NCBI GenBank assembly: GCA_052437175.1 | Contig: JBQVOK010000001.1 | Coordinates: forward strand, 186,001-250,000 | Direction of reading: 5' to 3' | Source of the DNA: JACVCJ01 sp052437175 | GTDB taxonomy: Bacteria; Bacteroidota; Bacteroidia; CAIKAF01 | Length of the DNA: 64,000 nucleotides | Shown here: piece by piece, positions 1 to 7,257 of the stretch | Layout of the letters: every line of letters begins with the position of its first letter | How positions within the stretch are numbered: position 1 is the first letter of the stretch | Notes under the pieces: model-generated | Database searches by the model: none | Seen by the model: the letters and a program-made list of their open reading frames with translations, nothing else | What the model was told of the DNA's origin: nothing | Made by a program: the position numbers and the translations under genes

Positions 1-202
1 TGCGTATGGCCTGGCATACTTCCACGCCGTTCACGCCGGGCACATTAATGTCGAGCAGGTACAGATCGGCGTTCTGCTTGAGAAAATGCCGCAGGAAGAG
101 CTGGCCGTCGTAAATGCACTCGCATTCGAAATCTTTCGATCCGAAAAAAGCGAGCAGCTCCCGCGCCAGCGTATAATCGTCTTCCAGTACCAGGATCTTC
201 AT
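1..202 (-). CDS. Response regulator receiver domain (partial)
   Basis: Reading leftward from the ATG at 202 gives 67 residues of a CheY-like receiver domain; the rest lies beyond the window start. The acidic pocket is visible at E7/D8/D9 (MKILVLEDD) and the probable phospho-acceptor is D51 in LYLLDINVPG. A receiver with this N-terminus is usually followed by a DNA-binding output domain, often OmpR-like, but that part is not visible, so the target is unknown. No kinase gene is visible on this side; it may lie beyond the window edge. Confidence 0.85.
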   Translation of the reverse strand, partial: MKILVLEDDYTLARELLAFFGSKDFECECIYDGQLFLRHFLKQNADLYLLDINVPGVNGVEVCQAIR

Positions 203-221
203 TTGTGCAAATATAAGTTTA

Positions 222-279
222 TAGTCCGGAGTCCGGAAGTCCGTGGTAAAGAGTAAAGAGAGAAGAGTAAAGAGAGAAG
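222..279. repeat. Short tandem repeats upstream of the response regulator
   Basis: AGTCCGG-type heptamers occur three times in a row, followed by two tandem copies of a 14-mer (GAGTAAAGAGAGAA). They fill the gap between the stop of the Fic gene and the response-regulator start, so they could affect expression of the latter. Copy number of such repeats may vary between strains. Confidence 0.6.
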
Positions 280-1239
280 TTACGGGCTGTTGGTGATATA
301 CACGGTGTTTTTTTTATCGCCGCTTTTGCAGAAGAGTCCCTGTTCCACTCCTTTTTTCAGGTCGCGGCTGGCAGTGGCCGTAGAAATTTCTTTAAAAAGA
401 TGCATGTAATCCTTACGGGTAAAAGGACCTCTTACCTGGCTTGCGAAATAAGCGAGACGATCTGTATCGTTTAACGCACGGTTATTGTCTGCTAATAATT
501 CAGACAGGGAGGCATTAATGATCTGCAGCATAAAACGGATAAACGCGGTTGATCGTCCTTCGCGGTCGCTTTGGGAAAGAGCCCTGTAGTAACCGTTCTG
601 GTTATGACGAATGAGCGTTTCGAAGGGCAGGAACTCAAAAACAGGGTAACCCTGCAGCAGGATCACAGCCTGCCAGAGGCGCCCCATGCGACCGTTCCCG
701 TCCATAAAAGGGTGTATAAATTCCAGTTCGTAGTGGAACACACAACTTTTGATAAGGGGGATATCCGGGTCTGTTTCCAGGTACCGGAACAGTTCTTTCA
801 TCAGGGAGGGAATGTTTTTGGCGGGTGGCGCAATATGCTGTATGTGCGCACCTTTTACGATACCTACACTTTTCGTACGATAGGTCCCTGCATTTCTGCT
901 TAGGCCTGCCATGAGCACTTTATGAGCGGCAAGAAAACTCTTTTCGGAGAAGGGGCGGTATTTGCCGATGCGGTTGTAGACGCGTATGGCGTTCAGCACT
1001 TCCAGGATATCCTTTGGAGGACCGCTTACCCTTTTATTTTCCACAATGGCAGTCACCTGTGCTTCATTCAGCGTATTCCCCTCGATCTGCAGGGAAGAGT
1101 GAATTGTACGTATACGGTTCTGTTTACGCAGCTGTGGCGCCGGCCGGTCGAGATAGCGGGCATTGATAGCCCCGATCTTTTCAGACACTTCGGTAAGCAA
1201 CTGAAGAATTTCCGGGGTAATATCATAAGGTGGCTTCAT
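280..1239 (-). CDS. Fic family protein, class II, with C-terminal winged helix
   Basis: Fic proteins transfer AMP, or sometimes another nucleotide or phosphate moiety, to hydroxyl groups of target proteins. The catalytic motif HPFMDGNGRMGR is complete at residues 176-187. An N-terminal S49-xxx-E53-G54 motif matches the auto-inhibitory helix of class II Fic proteins, so activity is probably self-restrained. The C-terminal 60 residues look like a winged helix-turn-helix, as in many stand-alone bacterial Fic regulators. I chose the ATG at 1239: an upstream in-frame ATG would add 23 residues that are unlike the family and would cover the palindromes described at 1238-1263. The protein is then 319 residues, normal for this type. 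The target protein is unknown. Confidence 0.9.
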   Translation of the reverse strand: MKPPYDITPEILQLLTEVSEKIGAINARYLDRPAPQLRKQNRIRTIHSSLQIEGNTLNEAQVTAIVENKRVSGPPKDILEVLNAIRVYNRIGKYRPFSEKSFLAAHKVLMAGLSRNAGTYRTKSVGIVKGAHIQHIAPPAKNIPSLMKELFRYLETDPDIPLIKSCVFHYELEFIHPFMDGNGRMGRLWQAVILLQGYPVFEFLPFETLIRHNQNGYYRALSQSDREGRSTAFIRFMLQIINASLSELLADNNRALNDTDRLAYFASQVRGPFTRKDYMHLFKEISTATASRDLKKGVEQGLFCKSGDKKNTVYITNSP

Positions 1240-1263
1240 GATAGTATCATTTGATAGTATCAA
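1238..1263 (-). promoter_or_regulatory. Two abutting 13-bp palindromes at the fic start codon
   Basis: On the given strand ATGATAGTATCAT (1238-1250) is followed directly by TTGATAGTATCAA (1251-1263). Each is a perfect odd-length palindrome sharing the core TGATAGTATCA, and they repeat with a 13-bp period. The first includes the fic start codon. This is the form expected of an operator. The winged helix at the C-terminus of the Fic protein itself is the obvious candidate binder (inference). Confidence 0.7.
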
Positions 1264-1274
1264 AGATAGGAAAA

Positions 1275-1805
1275 TAAAGCTTGTAGCTAGTAGCTTTAAG
1301 CTATCCACACAGCTATTCCTTAAAGTAAGCTTGTCGCTAATAGCCTTAAGCTATCCACAGAGCTGTTCCTTTTACGGAAGGTCATAAACTTTCACTTAAG
1401 GTAAGCTTGTAGCTATTTGCTGACAGCTATTGAAAGTAAGCTTGTAGCTAATAGCTTTAAGCTATCCGCAGAGCTGTTCCTTTTTACGGGAGGTCATGAA
1501 CTTTCACTTAAGGTAAGCTTGTAGCTATTTGCTAACAGCTATTGAAAGTAAGCTTGTAGCTATTCGCTGGCAGCTATTGAAAGTAAGCTTGTAGCTAATA
1601 GCTTTACGCTAACCACACAGCTATTCCTTTTTACGGAAGGTCATAAACTTTCACTTAAGGTAAGCTTGTAGCCAATAGCTGACAGCTATCCACAGAGCTG
1701 TTCCTTTTACGGAAGGTCATAAACTTTCACTTAAGGTAAGCTTATAGCTATTCGCTGACAGCTATGTGAAAGTAAGCTTGTAGCTATTTGCTAACAGCTA
1801 TTTCC
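1275..1805. repeat. AGCTAT-rich intergenic repeat array
   Basis: This 544-bp gap between two leftward genes is built almost entirely of imperfect repeats. One module contains TTACGGAAGGTCATAAAC then TTTCACTTAAGGTAAGCTT and occurs four times, starting near 1373, 1486, 1631 and 1706. Between these sit variable AGCTTGTAGCTAATAGCTTT and GCTATCCACAGAGCTGTTCC segments. No open frame or RNA gene is apparent. The right end enters the next gene: the last codons and stop of the lipoprotein at 1784 are written in repeat sequence. Related AGCT-rich sequence recurs at 59965-59997 and 60865-61226. Confidence 0.8.
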
Positions 1806-2782
1806 TGGATAAAGCTGTACTGTTCCACGGGCCTGTTGCCGTCGGGATACTGGTTATAGGCCCGGTAGAAAACATAATCCTTGTCTTTGTCGATACCTTT
1901 GTAAAGACGGCTCACTTCTTTCTTTACCGCTTCGTATTCGGCTTCCAGGGCGGCCGTATTACTCAGCGGAATGTTCGTTTTGTAATACACCATGGGGAAA
2001 AAGCCTTTTTCGCTGCTTTCCGGGAAAATGCGGAATACCACAGGTTTACCCGGTATGTTTTCGAGTACCTGCGGAAAGGCAAAGGTTTTCAGCGCTTCGG
2101 CATGTACTTTTTCCGCAAAACCCTCTATTTCTTTTTCGGCCCCGAAATGGAACAGGTCGCCGCCGGGTTTCAGGCAGAGCAGGGCCAGGTCGGCATTGTT
2201 CACGGCATCGGCAAGGTATTGTTTTTCGTACGCGGTCTTAGCTGTTTTGTAATAATCGGGTGCACTTTTCCCGAACATGCTCAGCACCCCGAAATAGATG
2301 GTGTTCAGTTTCCATTTATCGCCGTACCTGCCGTAAATAGCCGTTATCAGCATTTCCTGCTTGTCTTCTTCCGGCACCAGCAGGGCAATATAGGTCTCTG
2401 TATTTACGGGTTTAAAATGGATGGCATAGGGATATGTGCCCAGGCTGCCCGAAAAGATCGTATCGGCCCCCGCCGGATCGGTATTGTACTGGTAATAGGC
2501 ATCGATCACTTTGTAGGTAAGCGCCGAAAAAGAAGTGCTTGCATTCTGGATCAGCGGAGCCACCCCGTCCTTGTGTTTCTGCAGCAGGGTGTCCGACATC
2601 AGGGCCTTTACGGCTTCGGCGTCGTTACGGCTTACGGCACGAAAGAGCTTATCGTTCACGGCGCTGGTCTCTTTGCGCACCTTGTCGGGGATCTGTTCGT
2701 TTTTAAGAACAGAAGGTTTTTTGCCGCCGCAGGCGCTGAATGTAAGGAGTACCAGGATCGCGGGCAGAAGTTTTCGGATCAT
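1784..2782 (-). CDS. Lipoprotein of unknown function
   Basis: 332 residues. The N-terminus is a lipoprotein signal peptide with the lipobox FSAC, so C18 would be lipidated and the protein anchored in a membrane facing the periplasm or cell surface. The remainder is soluble, mixed alpha/beta, with no family I recognise; the first 130 residues vaguely resemble NTF2-like folds (weak). The final residues IAVSK and the stop lie inside the intergenic repeat array, so the natural C-terminus may have been reset when the repeat arrived. It appears to be a single-gene unit. Confidence 0.75.
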   Translation of the reverse strand: MIRKLLPAILVLLTFSACGGKKPSVLKNEQIPDKVRKETSAVNDKLFRAVSRNDAEAVKALMSDTLLQKHKDGVAPLIQNASTSFSALTYKVIDAYYQYNTDPAGADTIFSGSLGTYPYAIHFKPVNTETYIALLVPEEDKQEMLITAIYGRYGDKWKLNTIYFGVLSMFGKSAPDYYKTAKTAYEKQYLADAVNNADLALLCLKPGGDLFHFGAEKEIEGFAEKVHAEALKTFAFPQVLENIPGKPVVFRIFPESSEKGFFPMVYYKTNIPLSNTAALEAEYEAVKKEVSRLYKGIDKDKDYVFYRAYNQYPDGNRPVEQYSFIQEIAVSK

Positions 2783-2933
2783 AAAAAGTATAGAGTTACG
2801 AAGCGTAAATGTATAAAAAGTTTGGTGTATGGAAACGCTGCTCCGTTCTGCACGGGTATGCCCGCCTCTTGAGACGCTTCCTGTTGCCGGGTGTCCGTTT
2901 TTTTTTATCTTTAGAAACTAAACCATCCGTATT

Positions 2934-3455
2934 ATGAAAGTATATTCGATACATGCAGTCGCGGCCCTGCTGTTGTGTACGGCCTGCACCGGTACTCCCG
3001 CAACACAGGATATGGCCGGTTCCGTTGTCCCGATAGACAGTATTAAAAGCAAGCCGGCGGCGGAAGAGGGACCGACGTTTACCCGCAGGCTCTGGGCCGA
3101 TCTGCAGAAGATGAACTGGCAGCTGGCCCAGGTAAGCGTAGGAAAGATCGTATCTCCTTCCGATGAAAAAACGTATACCCTGGAATTCAGGGAAAACGAC
3201 TTTTCGGCCCGTTTCTGCAACCAGCTGGGTGGGGGATATGTATTGCTGCCCGAAAACAGGATACGCCTGGAAAAGGTTATTTCTACCGAGATGTTCTGCG
3301 GTACGCCGGATTACCTGATGGCTGCCGAGGGATTTATAAAGGACGGTATATACGAAATAGATATTACCAAAGGCTATTTAACCCTGGCGCAGGATAATAA
3401 TTCCCTGGTCTTTAGCCGTAAAAGCACGCCGGAAGAGAACCCGATGGCCGATTAA
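2934..3455 (+). CDS. META-domain lipoprotein
   Basis: 173 residues with a lipoprotein signal (lipobox CTAC, C18). From about residue 55 the order W-x-L, a Y-x-L-x-F strand, a C-N-x-x-G-G-x-Y turn, and a T-E-M-F-C strand followed by a final L-x-F strand is the pattern of the META/HslJ domain (DUF306), a small beta domain found in envelope proteins linked to stress or antibiotic tolerance. Biochemical activity is not known for the family. Its stop codon overlaps that of the convergent WG-repeat gene by two bases. Confidence 0.7.
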   Translation: MKVYSIHAVAALLLCTACTGTPATQDMAGSVVPIDSIKSKPAAEEGPTFTRRLWADLQKMNWQLAQVSVGKIVSPSDEKTYTLEFRENDFSARFCNQLGGGYVLLPENRIRLEKVISTEMFCGTPDYLMAAEGFIKDGIYEIDITKGYLTLAQDNNSLVFSRKSTPEENPMAD

Positions 3456-3913
3456 TCTGCCCTTTTTTCCAGCAGGGCCTTGTAATTGCTGTGCAGGAAC
3501 TCTTTTTCGTATACGGTTAGCACCACTTCTTTGCCGCTGCCGTCGATGATACCGTAAAAACCGGAAACCGACTGGACAATGGCCAGTTCTTTTTCCGGAG
3601 AGCCGAATGCATAAATTTTACCGTAGATCAGCGGTACCACTTCTTTACCGCTGTTGTCGATAAAACCATAAAAACCGGTTATTCCCTTCACCATGGCCCA
3701 GTTGCTGTGGTACCTGCCGAAACGGTCTATTTTTTTGTAGATCGGTTTTACCACTTCCTTACCGTCTTTATCGATACAGCCCCAGGTGCCGGCGCCGGTC
3801 CTTACCAGGGTCCATGCCGGGGCATTGTGGTCTTTCAGCGGTTTTTGAACCGTATATTGTCCGTAGACATGTGTAACCGATGCGGCCAGGAAGATCAGCA
3901 GGTATTTTTTCAT
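3452..3913 (-). CDS. Secreted WG-repeat protein
   Basis: 153 residues from the ATG at 3913; an upstream in-frame ATG would place 11 residues before a normal signal peptide (MKKYLLIFLAASVTHVYGQ). The mature part holds three copies of the WG-repeat pattern (for example WGCIDKDGKEVVKPIY, then YGFIDNSGKEVVPLIY and YGIIDGSGKEVVLTVY), which form small beta hairpins. WG-repeat proteins are common in Bacteroidota and are thought to bind proteins; no enzyme activity is implied. It lies 33 nt downstream of the thioredoxin-fold gene and may share its transcript. Confidence 0.8.
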   Translation of the reverse strand: MKKYLLIFLAASVTHVYGQYTVQKPLKDHNAPAWTLVRTGAGTWGCIDKDGKEVVKPIYKKIDRFGRYHSNWAMVKGITGFYGFIDNSGKEVVPLIYGKIYAFGSPEKELAIVQSVSGFYGIIDGSGKEVVLTVYEKEFLHSNYKALLEKRAD

Positions 3914-3946
3914 GAGGGGATAAATATACGTAATTTTTCCGGCCAC

Positions 3947-5191
3947 TTATTTCAGTTTTTGTTCCAGTTCGCGGTACACATTGAAGCGGTAGGTGTTTTC
4001 GTTCAGCGTGGCCGCATCGATGGCAGAAAACGTACGGATAGCAGCGTCCTGCCGGCCCAGCAGGTATTCGGCGGCGGCTTTCATCGTAAGCATGTACTGC
4101 CGTTCCTCGCCGAGCTGGAGCCCGCGTTCTGCGCAGCGTAGTCGGAATTCCAGGTAAGGTGTTCCCGCCGTATCGCTCAGGCTGCTGCTTTCGGCAAACA
4201 GGAACAGGGTCCATACTTCATCCTGTGCGGCCCGGAACAAGCGGTCGGCGGCCTGGCGGCAGGCGGCATCGTCTTTGCGGAAATGGTACTGGTAATACAT
4301 TTGGTTCTGCAGGGGCTGGTAATACTGTGTAAAAAGCATGGAGTAATCCGTACCCCGCAGCCGGCACTGGTTCTGACTCCAGTGTTGTTCCAGCACTTTT
4401 TGGCAGGCCAGGAAGGTACTGCTGTCCCGGTCGGCCGAGGCCTGCTCCAGCCGGGTCTGGGCAATGTAACTCAGCAGGCAGCTTACGGTTACCGGATCGG
4501 AGGCGCCGTACAGTTTTTCGGGATGCTCCGTAAAGTAGCTGAAGGAGGCCGAATGAAAGTCCTGCTGTACCTGGCCGCGGTACAAAACAAAATCCAGGAA
4601 GAACCGTACAAACAACGGATCACCGTATTCTGCAGGCGGAAAGGCGGCAAACGCATCGGCCAGTACCTCTGCGTTCAGTGTATTGGCGGCCTGTAAACTG
4701 CGTACATACAGTTCCATATACCGGTGGTCGGCTTTGCGGGTGGGGTACAGGTTCTGTAAGGCATACAGGTTACTGTCCGGGGAAAGCGCCCTGCGGGTAT
4801 GTGCCAGGAAGCTGTCTTTTTCAAAATAGCCCACCAGCCGGTGTACAACAACGTGTGCTTCATCCAGGAATACAAAAGCGGGCCGTACGCTCACGCCCAG
4901 GCTTTTGCCCATGGCTTCGCCTCCGGGTGTGGAAAGATTTACAGAATAGCTCTGAAAATGCCGGTTCACAAGATCGCCCAGTTCCGGGTCACGGGCTGCA
5001 TTTTCTTCGAACATCCGGCAGGGTTTACAGCCATCGGCATGAAAATAGACCAGGATCAGCTCTTTCCCGGCTGCATGCAGGTCGGATACACGAAGACCGG
5101 AGGCCTCGCTGAAACGGATACCCGTTTGCTGGGAAAATACAGGCAGGCTGAGCAGGGAGAAGAGCCATAGGAAAAGACGTTTTTTATACAT
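3947..5191 (-). CDS. Exported thioredoxin-fold protein
   Basis: 414 residues from the ATG at 5191, which begins a signal peptide (MYKKRLFLWLFSLLSLPVFSQ); an upstream ATG would add 51 residues before it. A thioredoxin domain covers about residues 25-140, with the redox motif C55-K-P-C58 and the cis-proline at P104 (SVRPAF). The remaining 270 residues are helical and have no recognised domain; they may be TPR-like. The likely role is thiol reduction or disulfide exchange in the periplasm, substrate unknown. The gene diverges from the beta-helix lipoprotein at 5397. Confidence 0.8.
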   Translation of the reverse strand: MYKKRLFLWLFSLLSLPVFSQQTGIRFSEASGLRVSDLHAAGKELILVYFHADGCKPCRMFEENAARDPELGDLVNRHFQSYSVNLSTPGGEAMGKSLGVSVRPAFVFLDEAHVVVHRLVGYFEKDSFLAHTRRALSPDSNLYALQNLYPTRKADHRYMELYVRSLQAANTLNAEVLADAFAAFPPAEYGDPLFVRFFLDFVLYRGQVQQDFHSASFSYFTEHPEKLYGASDPVTVSCLLSYIAQTRLEQASADRDSSTFLACQKVLEQHWSQNQCRLRGTDYSMLFTQYYQPLQNQMYYQYHFRKDDAACRQAADRLFRAAQDEVWTLFLFAESSSLSDTAGTPYLEFRLRCAERGLQLGEERQYMLTMKAAAEYLLGRQDAAIRTFSAIDAATLNENTYRFNVYRELEQKLK

Positions 5192-5290
5192 GGTATCGGT
5201 TCTTCGGAGTGTTAACAATAACGAACGTACGCGAATTTTAGTATGCTGTTTTAGAGGATAAAAGATATGTTCCCCGGTGCTGTTTTTCCT

Positions 5291-5350
5291 AAAATCCTGT
5301 TTTTCCGGGAGAAAAAAACCGGGAAAAGGGGCGCAATTTTGCAACGTGCC
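5291..5350 (+). promoter_or_regulatory. Promoter element P1 of the beta-helix lipoprotein gene
   Basis: CAATTTTG at 5334-5341 is one mismatch from the Bacteroidota -7 box TAnnTTTG and lies inside the dyad GCAATTTTGC. The surrounding 60 bp (AAAATCCTGTTTTT, then ACCGG, then GCAATTTTGCAACGTG) is plainly homologous to the element at 6614-6672. Transcription would start near 5347 and give a leader of about 50 nt before the ATG at 5397. Confidence 0.5.
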
Positions 5351-5396
5351 GATCCGCTGATCTCCGCACAGTTATTAACTCAAAAAAATGCTGATC

Positions 5397-6548
5397 ATGA
5401 AAAAAGTATTGTTGATGTTGTTGCCCCTCCTGACCCTGCTGGCCTCCTGTGAACAGGAAGAGAACCCGAACGATCCCAATAACCCGAACAACCCTTCCAC
5501 GGGCTGTACCAATCCCGTTACGGTAACGGTGGATTCGGACATGGACTTTACGCAGCCTGTAACCTTTAAAGCCTGCACGGTATACTACTTTACCGAGGGA
5601 GTGACCATAAGCTCCACACTGACCATCGAGGCCGGTGCCATTCTTAAATTCAAGGACATTTATACCTGGTCGGGCCTGTCGCTTACCAACAACGCTACGG
5701 GCCGCGTCATTGCCCAGGGTACGGCCGATAAGCCCATTATTTTTACTTCGGAACGCGACGATGCCCACGGCGGCGATACCAATGGTGACGGCAATGCTAC
5801 CGTACCTGCCCAGGGCGACTGGAACGGAATATACATAACCGGTACCGGCAGTGTGTTCGAGCATTGTAAATTCCTGTACGGCGGACAAAACGGGAGCAGT
5901 ATGGTGGAACTGTTCGGGGTAGATCCCAAGTTCAACTACTGTACCTTTGCCTACAGCGGTGGCTCAGCGGATGTGTCGGGAAAAGGCGTATTCCATTTTG
6001 GCAGCAATACTTCCGGGGCGCGCGTGACCAACAGCTGGTTCTACGGCAATGTAAAGCCCCTTACGATCAGTTGCAATACCAGCATAGATGCATCCAACGT
6101 GTTTCATAACCCGGCCGATCCTTCCGAAAAGAACGTATATAACGGCATTTTTGTCATGCAGTCGTCCAACCAGGTAGACATCAGCTGGCTGGAGAACGAG
6201 GTTCCTTTTGTATACATGGGTACTTCAGCGAACCAGGGAATAGGCACCAATTTCGATGCCTGGACCTTTACCGTGGGACCGGGTGTGATCATCAAGTTTG
6301 TGAGCATCGGCACGGGCGCACCGGGCATCTGGGTACGCAGCGATAATTCGCAGATCGTTGGAAAAGATGCGGCCGGTGTATTCTTTACCAGTTATGCCGA
6401 TGACGCCCACGGCGGCGATACCAATGCCGACGGCAACGCCACTTCGCCGGCACAGGGCGACTGGGACGGAGTATACGACCCCGCCGCGCAGGTAAATCCG
6501 CCCGATTATTACTACAGCTGGAGCAATATTCTATACGCAGACAATTAA
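5397..6548 (+). CDS. Beta-helix lipoprotein with duplicated Asp/Gly-rich motif
   Basis: 383 residues from the ATG at 5397; the ATG at 5388 would add only three residues before the signal. The signal ends in LLASC, so C18 is the lipid attachment site. A stretch of Asn/Pro repeats follows, then a body of short beta strands typical of right-handed beta-helix proteins. The segment DDAHGGDTNGDGNAT...PAQGDWNGIY near residue 120 recurs near residue 334 with few changes. Its Asp/Asn/Gly spacing suggests calcium binding (inference). Probably surface-exposed; ligand unknown. A GAAA-loop terminator follows at 6578. Confidence 0.75.
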   Translation: MKKVLLMLLPLLTLLASCEQEENPNDPNNPNNPSTGCTNPVTVTVDSDMDFTQPVTFKACTVYYFTEGVTISSTLTIEAGAILKFKDIYTWSGLSLTNNATGRVIAQGTADKPIIFTSERDDAHGGDTNGDGNATVPAQGDWNGIYITGTGSVFEHCKFLYGGQNGSSMVELFGVDPKFNYCTFAYSGGSADVSGKGVFHFGSNTSGARVTNSWFYGNVKPLTISCNTSIDASNVFHNPADPSEKNVYNGIFVMQSSNQVDISWLENEVPFVYMGTSANQGIGTNFDAWTFTVGPGVIIKFVSIGTGAPGIWVRSDNSQIVGKDAAGVFFTSYADDAHGGDTNADGNATSPAQGDWDGVYDPAAQVNPPDYYYSWSNILYADN

Positions 6549-6577
6549 ACACCGGACCACATCGTGTGTGCGACAGA

Positions 6578-6602
6578 GCTGCAGGGAAACCTGCGGCTTT
6601 TT
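6578..6602 (+). terminator. Rho-independent terminator after the beta-helix lipoprotein
   Basis: GCTGCAGG-GAAA-CCTGCGGC forms an 8-bp stem closed by a GAAA tetraloop, followed by TTTTT. Confidence 0.8.
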
Positions 6603-6613
6603 ATACCGAAAGA

Positions 6614-6672
6614 AAAATCCTGTTTTTAAAGGAAAGGAAACCGGTAGGGAAAGATGCACTTTTGCATCGTGG
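6614..6672 (+). promoter_or_regulatory. Promoter element P2, copy of P1
   Basis: Same blocks and order as the element at 5291-5350: AAAATCCTGTTTTT, ACCGG, then GCACTTTTGCATCGTG. CACTTTTG at 6657-6664 is the presumed -7 box and sits in the perfect dyad GATGCA-CTTT-TGCATC (6653-6668). There is no good open frame just downstream; instead a hairpin and a terminator follow, which points to an untranslated transcript. Confidence 0.5.
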
Positions 6673-6777
6673 CGGTATGTTTGGTGATAAGGGTGTACCG
6701 CCCGCTTACCACAGGCTTCATTTTACTTTTTACTCAACAGGTTTAAAGGCCGCAGGGATAGTCCTGCGGTCTTTTTG
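6670..6777 (+). ncRNA. Candidate small RNA, about 108 nt
   Basis: The interval between the terminator at 6578-6602 and the gene at 6855 contains a promoter-like element (6614-6672), then the hairpin GGCGGTA...TACCGCC (6671-6677 with 6696-6702), an unstructured A/T-rich middle, and the terminator hairpin CCGCAGG-GATAGT-CCTGCGG followed by TCTTTTT (6750-6776). That is the layout of an independently transcribed small RNA. An attenuator for the membrane protein gene at 6855 is the main alternative. I do not recognise the family. Confidence 0.45.
6750..6776 (+). terminator. Rho-independent terminator of the candidate sRNA
   Basis: Perfect 7-bp stem CCGCAGG/CCTGCGG, 6-nt loop, then TCTTTTT. No protein-coding gene ends just before it. 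Confidence 0.8.
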
Positions 6778-6854
6778 CTGTAAAACGGTTTTACAACCTC
6801 CGTATACGTGCAGAATAGCGATATTTACCCGGGAATATTTCGAAAAAAGATACA

Positions 6855-7250
6855 ATGATGCGTGCAGGAATAAAAAACGATACAGGGACACTTCGTAAAT
6901 TACTCTGGCTGGATACTTTTATGGGTGCATCGGTGGGACTGGCCGGTTTGCTGCTGTATAAAAAAGCGGCACTCTTCCTGGGATTCTCGGATATTTTTGT
7001 GCTGATCGTATCGGCCGTTACCCTGCTGTATGCCTGCATGGCCTGTTACCTGGCCCTGCGCAACCCGGTACCGCGCGCTCCGTTAAAGGTACTGATCCGG
7101 GGCAACGGACTCTGGGCGGTTGTGAGTATAGTGCTTATCTTCCTGTATTTTAACGAGGCCTCGGTATTCGGGAAGATCTTCCTGGTGCTGCAGGTGCTGG
7201 TGGTAGGGGGACTGGGATGGGCAGAGGGGAGAGCGAAACATCCTTTTTGA
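6855..7250 (+). CDS. Small four-helix membrane protein, unknown
   Basis: 131 residues with four predicted membrane helices (about residues 24-38, 44-66, 83-101 and 106-122). The family is not recognised; it resembles small integral membrane proteins annotated only as hypothetical. ATG codons at 6855 and 6858 are both possible, preceded by a purine-rich stretch. It converges on the AbiC-like gene, with 7 bp between the stops. Confidence 0.6.
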   Translation: MMRAGIKNDTGTLRKLLWLDTFMGASVGLAGLLLYKKAALFLGFSDIFVLIVSAVTLLYACMACYLALRNPVPRAPLKVLIRGNGLWAVVSIVLIFLYFNEASVFGKIFLVLQVLVVGGLGWAEGRAKHPF

Positions 7251-7257
7251 CAGAAAG

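Noticed and set aside
6566..6898. 110-codon open frame between the beta-helix lipoprotein and the membrane protein
   Set aside because: It reads through two terminator hairpins and a promoter-like element and overlaps the start of the next gene; composition is not coding-like.
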